From Diplodia intermedia (lineage: Eukaryota > Ascomycota > Dothideomycetes > Botryosphaeriales > Botryosphaeriaceae), in the NCBI GenBank assembly GCA_021495925.1, contig JAKEKT010000003.1, positions 682,001 through 746,000 of the forward strand: DNA of 64,000 nucleotides, read 5' to 3'. The position numbers and the translations under genes were made by a program. Numbering within the stretch: position 1 is the first letter of the stretch; every line of letters begins with the position of its first letter. This document shows positions 10,219 to 21,701 of this stretch, piece after piece. The notes under the pieces were generated by a model, which was not told the origin of the DNA, made no database searches, and worked only from the letters and a program-made list of their open reading frames with translations.

Positions 10219-13200
10219 ACCCGACCACCACGCCCTGGTCTCCAATTTACCCAGCTAAGAAGACAACTACGATGCGCAGGTCGAGCTGGAGAGGGAGGGA
10301 GAGGGGAAGGAGGGACGGACGAAGTGGTGAACTTTTTTCTTTTTTCTTTTTGATTGACATGCGCCAGTACACGGAGGCCGTCAAAAAAAGTACATGGATA
10401 CCCTCAACGACAACACCAGGTTCGAGAGCGAAAAGAGACAGATGGTCCCTTTCCAACTCTGGACGGGGTATTATTTCGGGGGCCAGGAAGGACAAAGGCG
10501 AGGGACAATGGATAAAGAAAACAAACATATCATACTCTCACACAAAAGAACAAAGGAGTCGCTACTCGCCATTATCTGCCCGAGTGCCTGTCTGCGCATT
10601 GTCTTACCATGCTCACGTACCATCGTTAGTCACCCTAAAGAACAGCAACTCGCAAGCTACTCTCTCTCGAGCATTACCCAGCAGGCCGCTTGGCAGTTGG
10701 CGCCCAGCAGTCATAGGGAGGTGGCGCTGTCATCCACGCACCTAACCGACATATGCGTGGGACAGTAGTCGCCAAGATCGGTGGCGTTGTGGGTTGTTCG
10801 TCCGAAGTGTCTGCAGAGTACCTACCCACTTCCAGCCCCATCGCGGATCCATCCACCAAAGCGCCACGGACGGGGGATGTGCTCGTATCGAGCGTGTAGC
10901 TAAGCGAGCATTGTTTGATGAAAAAACTCTCGACCCTTCGTCCAAAAAAGCCATGTGGCACGGACAAACGGGTAAGTCGGCCATGTTGTTGTGGTTGGAG
11001 GGGGAGGGGGACTCGTCTACTTAGTACCTATTTCTCAGGAGTGGGTCTCAATCAATCTCACGGCACGCGATGCGGCCGTCCTCGTCCACCGGCGCGCCAT
11101 CCGTGCCCCCCCCTCGCCAACCTTCTTGGGAGGGACCCCGATCATTTATGGTCGGCAATTGATCCAGGAGAAATGGTTGGATCAGGATACTTGGCATGAA
11201 AATAAAGTTGACCAGGAGGCAGGCAGAGTTTCACTCGGATGGGAACGATAAGCTTCTGAGCACGACTGGGCGAGTTATTTCCGCGGAGGCAGGGCGAGGT
11301 GGGGAAGGCTGTCTCTTGGTGGCGGGCTTCGCCGGCGGTAAGAATCGATAGGTAGGCGCTGGCTCTCGGATGTAGATGGTCGCGCATACGGAACACGGCT
11401 CTGCGATAGATCCGAATGCTCGGAAGCAAGGCTGGCGTCGGCCGAGCACCTGAAACGTGGCCGGGACGAGGCGGCGGGGGAGGTGTGCAGAATGCTTGTT
11501 TAGTGCCTGTACGTGTGCAGATTGACGGGCGAGGTCGTGAGAATAGAGGAGAGGGGACATGATGGGAACGACGGCATCCTTAACCGGTCGAGGGAGGATC
11601 GCTGGCGCTGATCAGCTTTCTTGACTGACTTTCACACCACCACGGCGTGGACGTGCTGAGCGCTTCGGCGATCGTGCCCTCAGTTGCAAGGCTGGCACGG
11701 AGTGGGAAGCTTGGCGGGCTCTACGGCCTGAGGCCCAGGGTTCGGCGGACGATGTCGCCAATATTGCAATTTGTTGGAGTTTGTTTGGCTCGGAAGCACC
11801 CGAGAAGCTGAGACACAGAGTGCCGAAGCGATCCGCATGGGCGATCGAAACGGGTCAAGCGAGAGTGCATCTAATTTTAAACCTGGCTGCCAATTCATGC
11901 ACCTGTGGTCTAGGTCGGATCAAGCGACGTCCCCGAGGCCTGCCAGATATCTGCCTTATCATGGAGGTGCCGCCTCGGTGGGCGGAGAGAAGGTGGGGAG
12001 ATTCGACGGGGCACCGGGGAGGAGGTCATTTCTGCACACTGCCCAGTTGGGCCAGCACCAGTGACGATGAGACAGGTCGGGGTGCGGGCGGTGTGCGGTG
12101 TGCTTCCGGCACGGCACTTTAATAGTCTTGTCGAGCTGAGCGGTGTGGTGTCGTGGCAGGCCAAAGCGGCGGCTAGACGTTGGCGGCGGCGGGGGCGGCT
12201 CCGCTCAGCCATGGTCAACAATCGTCGATGTTCTGCAGTCTTGTGCAGCAAGATCGGACGTCTGGAGGTGCAGCGTGGTTCGCGGCGGGGCGCGAAGGAG
12301 GGTGGTTACCGTGGGACGGGAAATTGCAGCATTGAAGTGGGATGCAGCGATGATGACAGCATGCCGGCAGCACGGGACGTTGCTCGGGAGAGCCTCAACC
12401 ACGGCTCCAGTCTTCTGCAAGTCACCAAGTCAACCTTCGCAATGCGGCAACACCCGCTACGCACGTATCCACAAAACCCCAGCCTCCAGCGAACGCAGCG
12501 CTGCCGGCCAAGACGGGCCTTGTGCGGCGCATTTGGCAAGCGCGCAGAAGCGACGGCGAACAGGCCGAGGCGCGCCGCGGGAGGCAGCGTGTATACGGGC
12601 AGCCACGCAGCGGGCGGAGACTGCAATCTTGTAGGCGGGCTCAGCGGGCGTGGCGGACGGCGGAGAGGCAGGTGGCAGGCCGTTTCGGAACGCGAGCGTG
12701 CGCGCGGGTCCACCGCCCGCTTCCTCTTGCAGCGCCGCCGCCGTACTGCCGTCGCACATAGACACAACTGCCGATAAGAGAGATGACGCTGCGATGCTGC
12801 GGCGGGAAGGCCGGCGGCGCGGCGGCGGCTGTTCTGGCCACGCGCTCGCGCGAGCGGGCGGCGCTGTCAGGCGGATAGAGTTGTTTCGCAACAAGGCTTG
12901 TCGCGCGCGGAGGGCGTGGAGAGCAAGACAGCCGGCGCGTGGGAGCTGCGCTGGATCGACGCAGGGGGGCCCCGCCAGGAACGGAAGTTTTCTCGGCGGC
13001 GCGTTTCATGCTGCACGCGTGCCCCTGCGCGCCAGGCCTGGCCGGGTCGTCGGCAGCGCGCAGGGCAGTGCGGCCGGGCGGTGGCGGGCGGGCGACTGGT
13101 CGGCAGCGGACGGTGGTCTGGCGCGTGGTGTTCTGTCGGGCGGCGAGAAAAACCAAGCTCGTGGCTGGGGCGGGGCTTGCAGCGGCGCTGTTTAGTGGCT

Positions 13201-14132
13201 GCGTTCTTCGCGGGCGCAGGAACAGGTGCGGCGGTTTCAGGGCAACGCCCGCACGGGAAGCGATAGGCTGCCGCGACGCCGCCCAGGCGTATCCGTCGCC
13301 GCGGCGTCGCCAGCCATCTCGTCGCCCACGCCCTCTTCCAGAAAGCGCATCGCGTGAGTGCGACCTCAGCGCACGGTCGGGAGACGGTGGTACGACAAGG
13401 GGAGTCCATGAAACCCGCGCGCAGCTGCTGTGGCGCGGCGGCTCTGCAATGCGTCAAGGCGCGCGGTATTGGCCGGCTGATTGGCTGTGGGTGCTCCGGC
13501 CGGAGCCCGCGCCCATAAACACCCACGCTCGCCCTCCTTTCGCCGCTCCTGGTCGGCCTCTTCTCCAGACCCGGTGCCTCGTTTTCTGTTCGGTTCTGAA
13601 ACTCCTGCCCACTCCGCACGCTCGTTGCTGCCAACACCACCCTCTTTCGCGCCACCACACGCCGGCCGCTGGTGACCTCTTAGCTTCCTCTCGTCGACAG
13701 CACCGCCCCTGGCCTTGACATCACTCGACGATCGCAATCCCCGTACACGATCATATCTCACTACGGTCCCCGTCGAGTCACGCCTCACCCCGACTCCCCA
13801 ACAGCTCACCCTCACCTGACGACGCGCGACTCCATTGTCCGCTCTCGCCGCCTTCGCTTTGTTCTGAACAATAGCATTGTTATGAATCACAATAGACATA
13901 GATAGCCAGTGTTTCACGGCCGCCGTTCGCTACTCACCAGCCAACTCCACACTCACTGCAACTCCCTGCCAAACGCCCGGTGCGTTCGCTCTGATTTCCG
14001 CTCTCATTTCCGGGACCAAGGGCCTTAGGAGCTCGACAACCCCGACTGCGACCAGTTTCGACGCGTAGCCACGAGTTCCGGTCCCATTGTCCGCTGCAAC
14101 CCAAAACAAAACAACCCGCATTGCCTGGAGCC
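10219..14132. other. Long GC-rich intergenic interval upstream of the ferric reductase gene
   Basis: No gene is supported in 3.9 kb. Positions 12,050-13,700 are very GC-rich, which produces long overlapping open frames on both strands with Arg/Ala/Pro-rich translations and no motif; these look like composition artefacts. Positions 13,900-14,132 are pyrimidine-rich with a CAAAACAAAACAACC leader directly before the ferric reductase start, typical of a fungal 5' UTR. A few GATA-type sites (for example GATAAG near 12,770 and GATAG near 13,907) occur but are too common to be called regulatory. Confidence 0.45.
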
Positions 14133-15968
14133 ATGCCTTCCTGGCCCGCCGCCCTCACCAAGCGCGGCCTCTCCGTCGACATCGACAAGGACCCCTTCGC
14201 CTTCTCCCATGGCCTCACCGGCGTCGACCAGTCCGGAAACTTCCTCTGGGTCGACGTGCTGCTGGGCTGCTTCTTCGGCATCATCGGCCTCACCCTGATC
14301 CTCCGCTTCTGCCACATGTACAATGCCCACCTGCGACATGTCTCGACCATGGGCACCGCCCACAAGCAGGCCTACTGGCGCCACAACCAGACCGACCTGG
14401 TTCCCTGGCTCAAGAAGCACGTCATCTACGCCCCGCTCTGGAAGAAGCGCCACAACGAGGAAATCAAGCTGTCCTCTGCCATCAGCATTGGCACCCTGCC
14501 CTCGCGCTTCCACATGATCCTGCTGGTCGTCTACTCGTTCAGCAACGTGGCCTACTGCCTCTGCCTTCCCTGGTCCCGCACGGAGTCCGCTTCCGTTGTT
14601 GCCGCTCTGCGTGGCCGCTCCGGCACCCTCGCCGCCCTCAACCTCATCCCCACCATTCTGTTCGCCCTGCGCAACAACCCCTTGATCTGGATGCTCCACG
14701 TGAGCTACGACACCTTCAACCTGTTCCACCGCTGGGCCGCGCGGATTGTCATCATCGAGACGGTGGTCCACACGCTGTGCTGGATGGTCAACACCTACAA
14801 CGTTGGTAAGTGGGAGGGCGTGGCTCAGGTGCTTCACGACGAGCCTTCGTACGCCTGGGGTATGGTCGGCACCGCCGCCTTCGCCCTCCTCTTCATCCAG
14901 GCTTGGTCGCCCCTGCGCCACGCCTTCTACGAGACCTTCATCAACTTCCACCGCCTGGGCGTTGCGTTGGCCATCGCCGGTGCCTGGGTGCACATTGACC
15001 TCCACGCCCTTCCCCAGCTCCCCTGGATGAAGCTCTGCCTGGCCATGTGGATCTGCGAGTGGCTCTGGCGCGCGTGGAAGTGCGCCAAGTACAACGTGAG
15101 CATGCGCCGCGGCATGTCCAAGGTTACCATCGAGGCTCTGCCCAACGACGCCTGCCGTGTGACCATCGACCTTGTGCGCACCTGGAACCACCGCCCCGGC
15201 TCGCACGTCCACCTGTACGTGCCGTCCCTCGCCGGCTGGGCCTCGCATCCCTTCTCCGTTGCCTGGGCCAGCATGCACCACCAGTCCATGCCCGCATCCG
15301 TCGAGGACGAGAAGCTCGGCCTTCCCACGACCAACCCCGCCCACGACCTCACCAGGCCCAACCAGAAGATGCGCAGCATCTCGCTGGTCTGCCGCGCTCG
15401 CGAAGGCTTCACCCGCAAGATGTTCGACCGCGCCAAGGCGCAACCCATGGGCATCCTCACCAGCTACGGCATGGTCGAGGGTCCCTACGGCGGCCACGAG
15501 TCGCTCGACAGCTACGGCACCTGCATCCTCTTCGCCGCCGGCGTCGGCATCACGCACCAGACGTCCTTCGTGCGCCACCTCGTCGCCGGCTACCACGCCG
15601 GCACGGTGGCGGCGCGCAAGGTGGTGCTGGTGTGGAGCATCCCCAACACCGAGTGCCTGGAGTGGGTCCGCCCGTGGATGGACGAGATCCTGCGCATGCC
15701 GGGCCGCCGCGAGGTGCTCAAGATCCTCCTCTTCATCACCCGCCCCAAGAACCACGCCGAGATCAACAGCACCTCGGGCTCCGTCCAGATGTTCCCCGGC
15801 CGCTGCGACGTCCAGACCATCATCGACCGCGAAATCTCGGAGCGCGTCGGCGCCGTCGCCGTCACCGTGTGCGGCGCCGGTGCCTTCTCCGATGGCGTCA
15901 GGACGGCGGTGCGCTCGCGAGTGGACGAGGGCAGCATAGACTTCATCGAGGAAGCGTTCACGTACTAG
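14133..15968 (+). CDS. Ferric reductase-like transmembrane flavocytochrome (Fre family)
   Basis: Intronless, 611 residues from the ATG at 14133 (gagccATGCC). The family moves electrons from NADPH through FAD and two haems across a membrane to reduce ferric or cupric chelates for uptake. Visible features are several hydrophobic spans before about residue 310, and four candidate haem ligands H199 and H213 (NLFHRW, VVHTL) and H273 and H287 (NFHRLG, AWVHI). The FAD-binding motif HPFSVAW is at about 372. The NAD(P)H region has GPYGGHESLDSYG and GVGITH, and a C-terminal CGAGAFSDGV motif. Length fits the family. No N-terminal signal peptide is evident, so the first span is probably the anchor. It is isolated from other genes, with no multicopper oxidase or permease next to it. 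Whether the metal is iron or copper, and whether it sits in plasma or vacuolar membrane, cannot be read from sequence. Confidence 0.93.
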   Translation: MPSWPAALTKRGLSVDIDKDPFAFSHGLTGVDQSGNFLWVDVLLGCFFGIIGLTLILRFCHMYNAHLRHVSTMGTAHKQAYWRHNQTDLVPWLKKHVIYAPLWKKRHNEEIKLSSAISIGTLPSRFHMILLVVYSFSNVAYCLCLPWSRTESASVVAALRGRSGTLAALNLIPTILFALRNNPLIWMLHVSYDTFNLFHRWAARIVIIETVVHTLCWMVNTYNVGKWEGVAQVLHDEPSYAWGMVGTAAFALLFIQAWSPLRHAFYETFINFHRLGVALAIAGAWVHIDLHALPQLPWMKLCLAMWICEWLWRAWKCAKYNVSMRRGMSKVTIEALPNDACRVTIDLVRTWNHRPGSHVHLYVPSLAGWASHPFSVAWASMHHQSMPASVEDEKLGLPTTNPAHDLTRPNQKMRSISLVCRAREGFTRKMFDRAKAQPMGILTSYGMVEGPYGGHESLDSYGTCILFAAGVGITHQTSFVRHLVAGYHAGTVAARKVVLVWSIPNTECLEWVRPWMDEILRMPGRREVLKILLFITRPKNHAEINSTSGSVQMFPGRCDVQTIIDREISERVGAVAVTVCGAGAFSDGVRTAVRSRVDEGSIDFIEEAFTY

Positions 15969-16154
15969 AAGAGCTGGGAGAAGAAAGAATAAGAAAAAGA
16001 AAAACCTTTTTGCCAACCCGCTAATGAGGAATGACTATTTGATGTTTCCTGATTTTGCAAGAAGAAAACAGCGTGGAGGCAGCACTTCGACGAGAGTACG
16101 TGCGCGCAACCGGGGACGATCCTGCCCGCTCGATGGTGGATGTTGATAATTGGA

Positions 16155-16185
16155 GGGCCCTCTTGCTGTTGAAAAGAGAGGGCCC
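16155..16185 (+). terminator. Hairpin in the ferric reductase 3' flank
   Basis: GGGCCCTCT (16155-16163) and AGAGGGCCC (16177-16185) are perfect inverted copies separated by 13 bases, about 190 bases after the stop codon. A GC-rich hairpin here could affect mRNA stability or 3' end formation. The role is inferred from position only. Confidence 0.4.
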
Positions 16186-16557
16186 GTCGAAATAAAGGAG
16201 CGAAAGAAAAACCAACTTTGTCGAGACAGTCTGTAAATAACTCTTCTTCTTTTTTGCAATTCTCCTGCACATCTTCCTTTTCACTTCTTCTTGAGCAGCT
16301 GGTGGTTTCAAGCACGTCTCTGCTTTTGCCTTCCCACTTCTCAACCTTCTTCCTCCATACCTTTTTTCTGGATACACTTTTTATACACCCAGCTTCCCAC
16401 TCATCTTGCATGGCGCGGCGTTACACAGCATTCTCTGTTTTGTTTTGTTTTTTTATTTGCGTTGTTGTTTCCTTTTGCGTTTTCCAAAGCGTAGCATACC
16501 CCTTCAACAGCGCAGCACGAATACGTGCTTCCAAGTACTTGAGAGATACCTTCTAGA

Positions 16558-16596
16558 GGCGGAAGGATGAGGGTTGTTGTTTTCCACCCTTCCGCC
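16558..16596 (+). repeat. Second inverted repeat downstream of the ferric reductase gene
   Basis: GGCGGAAGG (16558-16566) and CCTTCCGCC (16588-16596) are perfect inverted copies with a 21-base loop. It lies outside any gene I can support and may be a 3' hairpin or chance. Confidence 0.4.
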
Positions 16597-17770
16597 CGAA
16601 AAAAGCCATAAAGAATCAAGATTCCAGCAATCCAGTTTGCTCTGCAAAACGAACCGAAAGTCGCATGTGAAACTCCTGATGTTTGTTCCCCCCTTCCCCG
16701 ATGGAACAAAGAAACGTTAAGTGAAGCTGTTATTGTTTACAGCTCGGCCCCTTCTCTCTCTCCCTCTCTCTCTCGCATAAAGCCTTAGCGAAACGAACAC
16801 CAGTTTTTCTTGGTTGCAACAAAACAGGGCTGATGATGGGTGGGAGGGACATCAAGGCGTCCCATGCACGGCAAGACTATTGTATGATTGGCGGCCGCGC
16901 CACATCTACATGAGGCAAAAGGTCTGCCGACGGCAAATTACCCTTGCGCCTTACGCGGTAAACGGCCATGAAGATCGCCGGAGGAAAAAAAAAGAACTGG
17001 CCCTGTCGTCCGGAAGCAGCAGTCCTTGCGACGAATGGTTGACCGGCGCGGAAAGCTGTGGAGCGAAGCGAAGTCTAGCCCGCCCCATGGTTTACCTATC
17101 CCTCGTCCCTGATTGGCCGTGCATGCAACTGTCGAGGGGAGGGGAGGTGGACGAATCGGAAGGTCGGCCCAGGGCTTTGTCTCATCAACACCTCTTTTCT
17201 CAGCTCCATCGGCTTCCGCGACCGGGAGGAGGGGGAGGGGAGCGAGTGCATTATCGTGGTTATATTGGTCGGAGAGACGTCTGTACGGAGGCTGGTCCGT
17301 CGCAATGGCAGGGCAGGGCCGCTGGCTCCACTCATTTATTCCGTCGCCAAGTCGTGTGCACCCACTCTCACTCCTTCGACTCCTGCGGAATAATTGTATT
17401 GTTATTGCAAAGGGCTCGCTCCGTCGGGTTTCCCGTTCGCCGCCCACTCCCCCCCTTCTACTTGGGCCAAGACGGTTTCGGCCGCCGGGTCAATGTTTTA
17501 TCGCAAGATCGAGGCGGTAGGTTGTTGCTGCAAACTTCTGCCCTTTTTCATGCGCGCCAACAGCTCGTCGGTGTTTTGTCTCGGCAAAAAAAAAGGAGAC
17601 GAAATCGTATCCGGCTGGGAGCTGTTTAAGCTTATTTTTGAGCTCTGATTGCGTTTTTCTTGTTCTCTCACTCGCACTTGGCTAATGAACAAACATCTCC
17701 GAAGCATCGCCTAGATCTTACCATGGGCCCGATGATCCATCCATGCTCTGCGGAGTGGAGTTCGGCCGAC

Positions 17771-17797
17771 GAGAGAGAGAGAGAGAGAGAGAGAGAG
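17771..17797. repeat. (GA)n microsatellite
   Basis: About thirteen uninterrupted GA units in non-coding sequence. Confidence 0.9.
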
Positions 17798-20104
17798 CGT
17801 TTGATCGATAGTGCTATACATATACATGGCGCAATCCCGTTCGGCGCTTTACAGCTAGTCGTCGGACTGATTATTGAACGTCTCGTATTTCTTGTATGTA
17901 CGGGCGGCTCGCCCGGAAGCTAGTGCTAGACAGGTGTCATCGCACGTATTCCAAGGGAACTGAACGATTGGGATCCCGGCGAGAGGGGAGGCACGCACCG
18001 GCGGCGAGCGGCGCACCTAAAATCTGGTCGGGCCTGCTTTTACGGGACAGGCGATGATGATGATGAAGCGCCTTCACAAATCGTTATACTATGGCGTCGG
18101 AGGTGGCCGGGACGACTGTTCCGCTCCTAGCGGCGTTTTTTTTGGTTGTTTGCGACGGTTGGCATTGGCCTTGAATCGGACTGGCGTTAATCAGGAGCAC
18201 ATGCGAGAGAGGGCCACGGTCGTCGTGGCTCCGGGACCTGGCTTCTCATAGCCGAAGGCACGTTTTGGTTGGGGGGGGAAACCACCGCTAGACGGCGATG
18301 GCAGAGGCGCCGGTTAAGCTTTTGTTTGCAGTGGTCATGGTGTCGTTGATGTGCGTATGGAGCTTGGATGCTACGAGGGTTGGTGTCGCAACACGAGCGA
18401 TGGCGATCGCGACGCCAAGTAGTGACGACCATTCCATCGTCGCTTTTAATTTTAACCACGAGGCTTATCCTCCATTATGTATAGCCGGGGACTAGTCTTG
18501 CAGCTAGAGCGGCTATTGAGATACGCCTTGGCAGTGTTCTCGTAACGAATGCGAGGCTCGCATACTTCCCCGTGCGAATTGACTGCGCGCACAGGGCCTC
18601 ATGTCGATTGAGGTTCAATTGGGTCATCGATAGAGGCAGGTATGAGGCAGGTCAAGCGTGTGTTTATACCGTAGGGAGCGCATACTCAACCAAGTCCAAT
18701 GAAATAGCTACCACATGGTGGTCGAAGAAAAGGCCGACTGTAAGCATGTGGAAGGCGAAGCGAGCCTCAGCTATAGCGAGCACATCTATGTATTGGCCTC
18801 GGGTAAGTTTATCGTTCCCCCCTCCCTTTTTCCTGGGCACGTGGCGACGAACCCTTTTCACAAGATGAACAGGGTCCAACGTTACTCCTCGAGCCGCAGG
18901 TGGCAGCCGAATCAAAAGCGGTGCCCTTCCAGGATCGTCTTCGCCAAATGTCTTTAACATTGCATTATCACAGGGAGTTAGATAAGCTGCTACGCCACAC
19001 CGCCGTCGATAGAAGGGATGGGAATGAGTTCATCATGATCAGGTTCATTGCGATCATCGAGTTGGAGGGGGCAGGATTGTCATTTCTAGAAAATCGGCAC
19101 TCATTTCGCCGCAAAGAGCTAACTGCTAGTGGCGAAGCCAATCGCCACCCCCCCAACGGGTGCACTAGGCCTTCCCGTGGCTGGGTGTTCGACGGTAAGG
19201 CTAGCACCAAACCCGGTTTCGCGTCCCCTACCCCAAAACCCACGACTTCACTCCATGATCTCCATGGATGCCGCGCGTCGCGCTCCGGACACCGTGCTTC
19301 TATCACGCTGGATGGATCGCTGGGATCGTCGGCCGTGTTATAGCATCTGCGCTGAGCTGATCGGGATGCCTGTCTCCTTCCGTCGCAATCATTCCAGCCA
19401 CCGCCGAACCGTTCAGCGGTCCCAGGGCGAGGTTCCCCTTCGCTCCCAATGGCTCCTGAGTCGGGTTTTATCATACCACATCCGGGAACAGACAAGATGC
19501 GGGCCTGGGCCTTGGGCAAATAATTGCTGATGTTGACGTTCAGGGCCAAGGGCGTATCGTTGATGACACGCCATAGCCGATGAATGGGGTCTTTGTAGGA
19601 CATTGGGAACTTCGGAATGCAGACGACACAGATCAGGAGGGGTTGTAGAAGAGGGCAAAGCCATCGGCTGCATGCAAGGGGTTGGTGCAAATGTATGGCG
19701 TACCCAACGTCTGGATCCAGCTCGACATCCTCGGCAAGGGTTCGCGTCTAATGGATCAGCCAACGACGTCCAGCCCTCGTGGTCGTAAGTTTCCTTTGGA
19801 TGTCAACAGCAATGTATGTCAAGCGAGCCATTCATTCTGGTTTCCTCGTTGGTAGATGCAAGGCCCGTCGAAGATGTTGCACATCTCATTCTTGCATCCT
19901 TTGTCTTTCTTCGCTACATGCGGAGAGCTCACTTGCATCCCACGGTCAATGATCTCGCCCGTCCATTATTTGTTGTAAAACTCTCCGCATCGCGGTCGAA
20001 GACTGTAAGCGATTCGTTCCGAGCAACGCCATGCCTTCTCCTGTGTGCTTCGATCCGTCGTCGTCACACCCCAAACCGCTGGCCCTCATCAAGTAGCAGC
20101 ATCG

Positions 20105-21029
20105 TTATGTTATGCGGAGGGCATTTCGTAAGCTCTTTCTGCGAGATGAGAGGGCATCGGCATCGGCGGCAGTGTGGCCTGCGAAAAGGTTGTAGTCAGT
20201 TCCATCCAAAGCGTTTTGAGCGATTGGGCCGTCTTGAACGAGACCCGCGTTGTTGAGGCGTTTCCTGTGCAGATTAAGGCACTTGCCGTCCATAGAGGAC
20301 TTCCTCACTTCTTTCGCTGGGGTCCCCGCGTTGGTGTTGAAGCTGCTGGCTGCTGCTTGTTGCTTCTCGTGGAAGTGATCGCTGGAGGCAGAAACGACGC
20401 CGATGACGTGACGTGATGGTGTTGATTGGGCGGGCGCGGCGGTGGGTGCTCGCGCGCGGCGCGGTAGGTCAGCGTGACGCGCGCGTCTGGTTCGACAGCG
20501 GCGAGGAGGAGGAGAAGATGATGGAGTACTGGCGAAGGCGCGCACATCGGCGGTGTGAGCTGGAGGAGGCAGAGGAGTGGAGGTCAGGGACGGACAGGCG
20601 CTCGCCAGTAACTTTGGCGTCAAGGTCCTCACCAGCGGGCTTGGTCAGAGTGGCGATGGCTGTTTCACTTTGGTTGCGCGCGCGGATAAGAGTCGCGGTG
20701 GTGCGCTCGATGGTAGACCGCGCTCGCCCGACGAGAGGATGGTCTGCCGCCGCGGCTACTGCTGGCGGCGCGAAGGAGTGTGCTGCTGAAGTCGCTGGAG
20801 CGCTGTGGTACATGGCCGCAGGTGTTGAAACCCCGCGTGGCGCCTCTTGTCGCGCCTGTTGGACCTGCTGGGCAAAACCCTGCACCGTTTGCTCCACGAG
20901 GGTCGCTGCCGGGGTGTTCACAAGTTCCTGTCACTCTGGCTGTAGATTCGTATCGGTAGCCTCTTGCGGGTGCTGAGGCCCTCTACGTAGTCCTCCCGAT
21001 AGCCTGCTGTTGGATTGCGACGAGTTCAT
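20105..21029 (-). pseudogene. Apparently broken gene with an in-frame TGA
   Basis: From an ATG at 21029 (MNSSQSNSRLSGGLRRG) the minus-strand frame reads 32 codons to a TGA at 20933-20931. It then continues in the same frame for about 150 codons with coding-like composition (ELVNTPAATLVEQTVQGFAQ and onward to IERTTATLIRARNQSETAIA). No donor near the stop splices it out in frame. Near 20560 the frame degenerates, and a second coding-like segment in another frame (HRKRLNNAGLVQDG, DGTDYNLFAGHTAADADALS) runs to a stop at 20105. One premature stop plus one frame change fit a decayed gene. Alternatives are an intron I cannot see, stop-codon readthrough, or a sequencing error. The codon change does not sit in a CpA context, so repeat-induced point mutation is not the obvious cause. 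No family is recognised. Confidence 0.35.
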
Positions 21030-21658
21030 GCTGCAATGGCCCGCCGCGCACCGTCGTACCCTTCTTCGACCTTCACTTCGCCCTCACCAGTCGCAGTGGC
21101 GGTACATGCCGTGCCTAGTCTGCCCAAAGAGAGCTCACCTGCTCTAAGTTCACCGTCGCTGCCCCGTGAATCACCACGCGCCTTCCCCATGCAGCATCCG
21201 GCGGGTGAAGGCCGTGCGCGTTGCCCCCCCAAACGGCCACCACACCCTTTCCGGCTTAGCTCCCCGAGATCGCGCAGCTGCCGGCGTCCGCCCGCGTCCT
21301 CCATGGCCTGTATAAAAGGCCTCCTCCTCCTCGCCCCAACTCCTCTTTTTCTTCTTCAGCTCTCTTTGCCTTTTGGCTTAGATTAAGTGTAGTAACTGTT
21401 CTTTCTAGTTTAATCTCTAGAACGCCTCTACGGGGGCAACACACAAAAGATTAAATTTTGGAAACAGTCTCTGGGGCGCTGGGCTCCGCTCATCTTCAGA
21501 GGCACAGTGTCGCCTGTATTGCACTGTCTCGGGCTGACGCGAACCTTTTTTTATTTCAATCTTTTTCGTTGAGCGGTCTGCCTTGCGCAGGTCCTTGAGG
21601 AAGAAGGAGTGAGAGCAGCAGCAGCAGCCAGAGCCACTTGCGCTGGCAGCGTGGATCC

Positions 21659-21701
21659 GCTTAAGTTAAGAGCCGTCCGGCGTCTGCTTAAGTTAAAAGC
21701 C
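21659..21701. repeat. Pair of 16-base direct repeats
   Basis: GCTTAAGTTAAGAGCC (21659-21674) and GCTTAAGTTAAAAGCC (21686-21701) differ at one base and are offset by 27 bases. Each holds a CTTAAG palindrome. Function unknown. Confidence 0.7.

Larger units (their letters stand above)
15969..20104. other. First part of a 9-kb gene desert
   Basis: No gene is supported. The first 600 bases are the 3' flank of the ferric reductase gene with two hairpins (listed separately). A CT-rich tract at about 16,740-16,780 and a GA microsatellite at 17,771-17,797 are present. Frames between 16.8 and 20.1 kb are interrupted and lack family motifs on both strands. Confidence 0.45.

Noticed and set aside
12769..13910. 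GATA-type sites upstream of the ferric reductase as iron-repressor (SreA-like) sites
   Set aside because: HGATAR is expected many times in 2 kb by chance and no extended ATCWGATAA site was found.
12061..13917. Long overlapping frames on both strands upstream of the ferric reductase
   Set aside because: Very GC-rich sequence suppresses stops. Translations are Arg/Ala/Pro-rich, lack motifs and overlap on several frames at once.
14025..16016. 663-codon open frame on the minus strand across the ferric reductase gene
   Set aside because: It is the mirror of a GC-rich plus-strand gene with clear family motifs. Its translation is Ala/Gly/Val/His/Asp-rich without any domain, as expected for the antisense of codon-biased coding DNA.
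16814..17629. 271-codon plus-strand frame in the gene desert
   Set aside because: Does not begin with ATG (TTG), no motif, mixed composition and overlapping minus-strand frames of similar length.
18968..19690. 240-codon minus-strand frame
   Set aside because: Starts at a TTG; only a short stretch looks protein-like. A plus-strand frame over the same bases looks equally plausible, so neither is supported.
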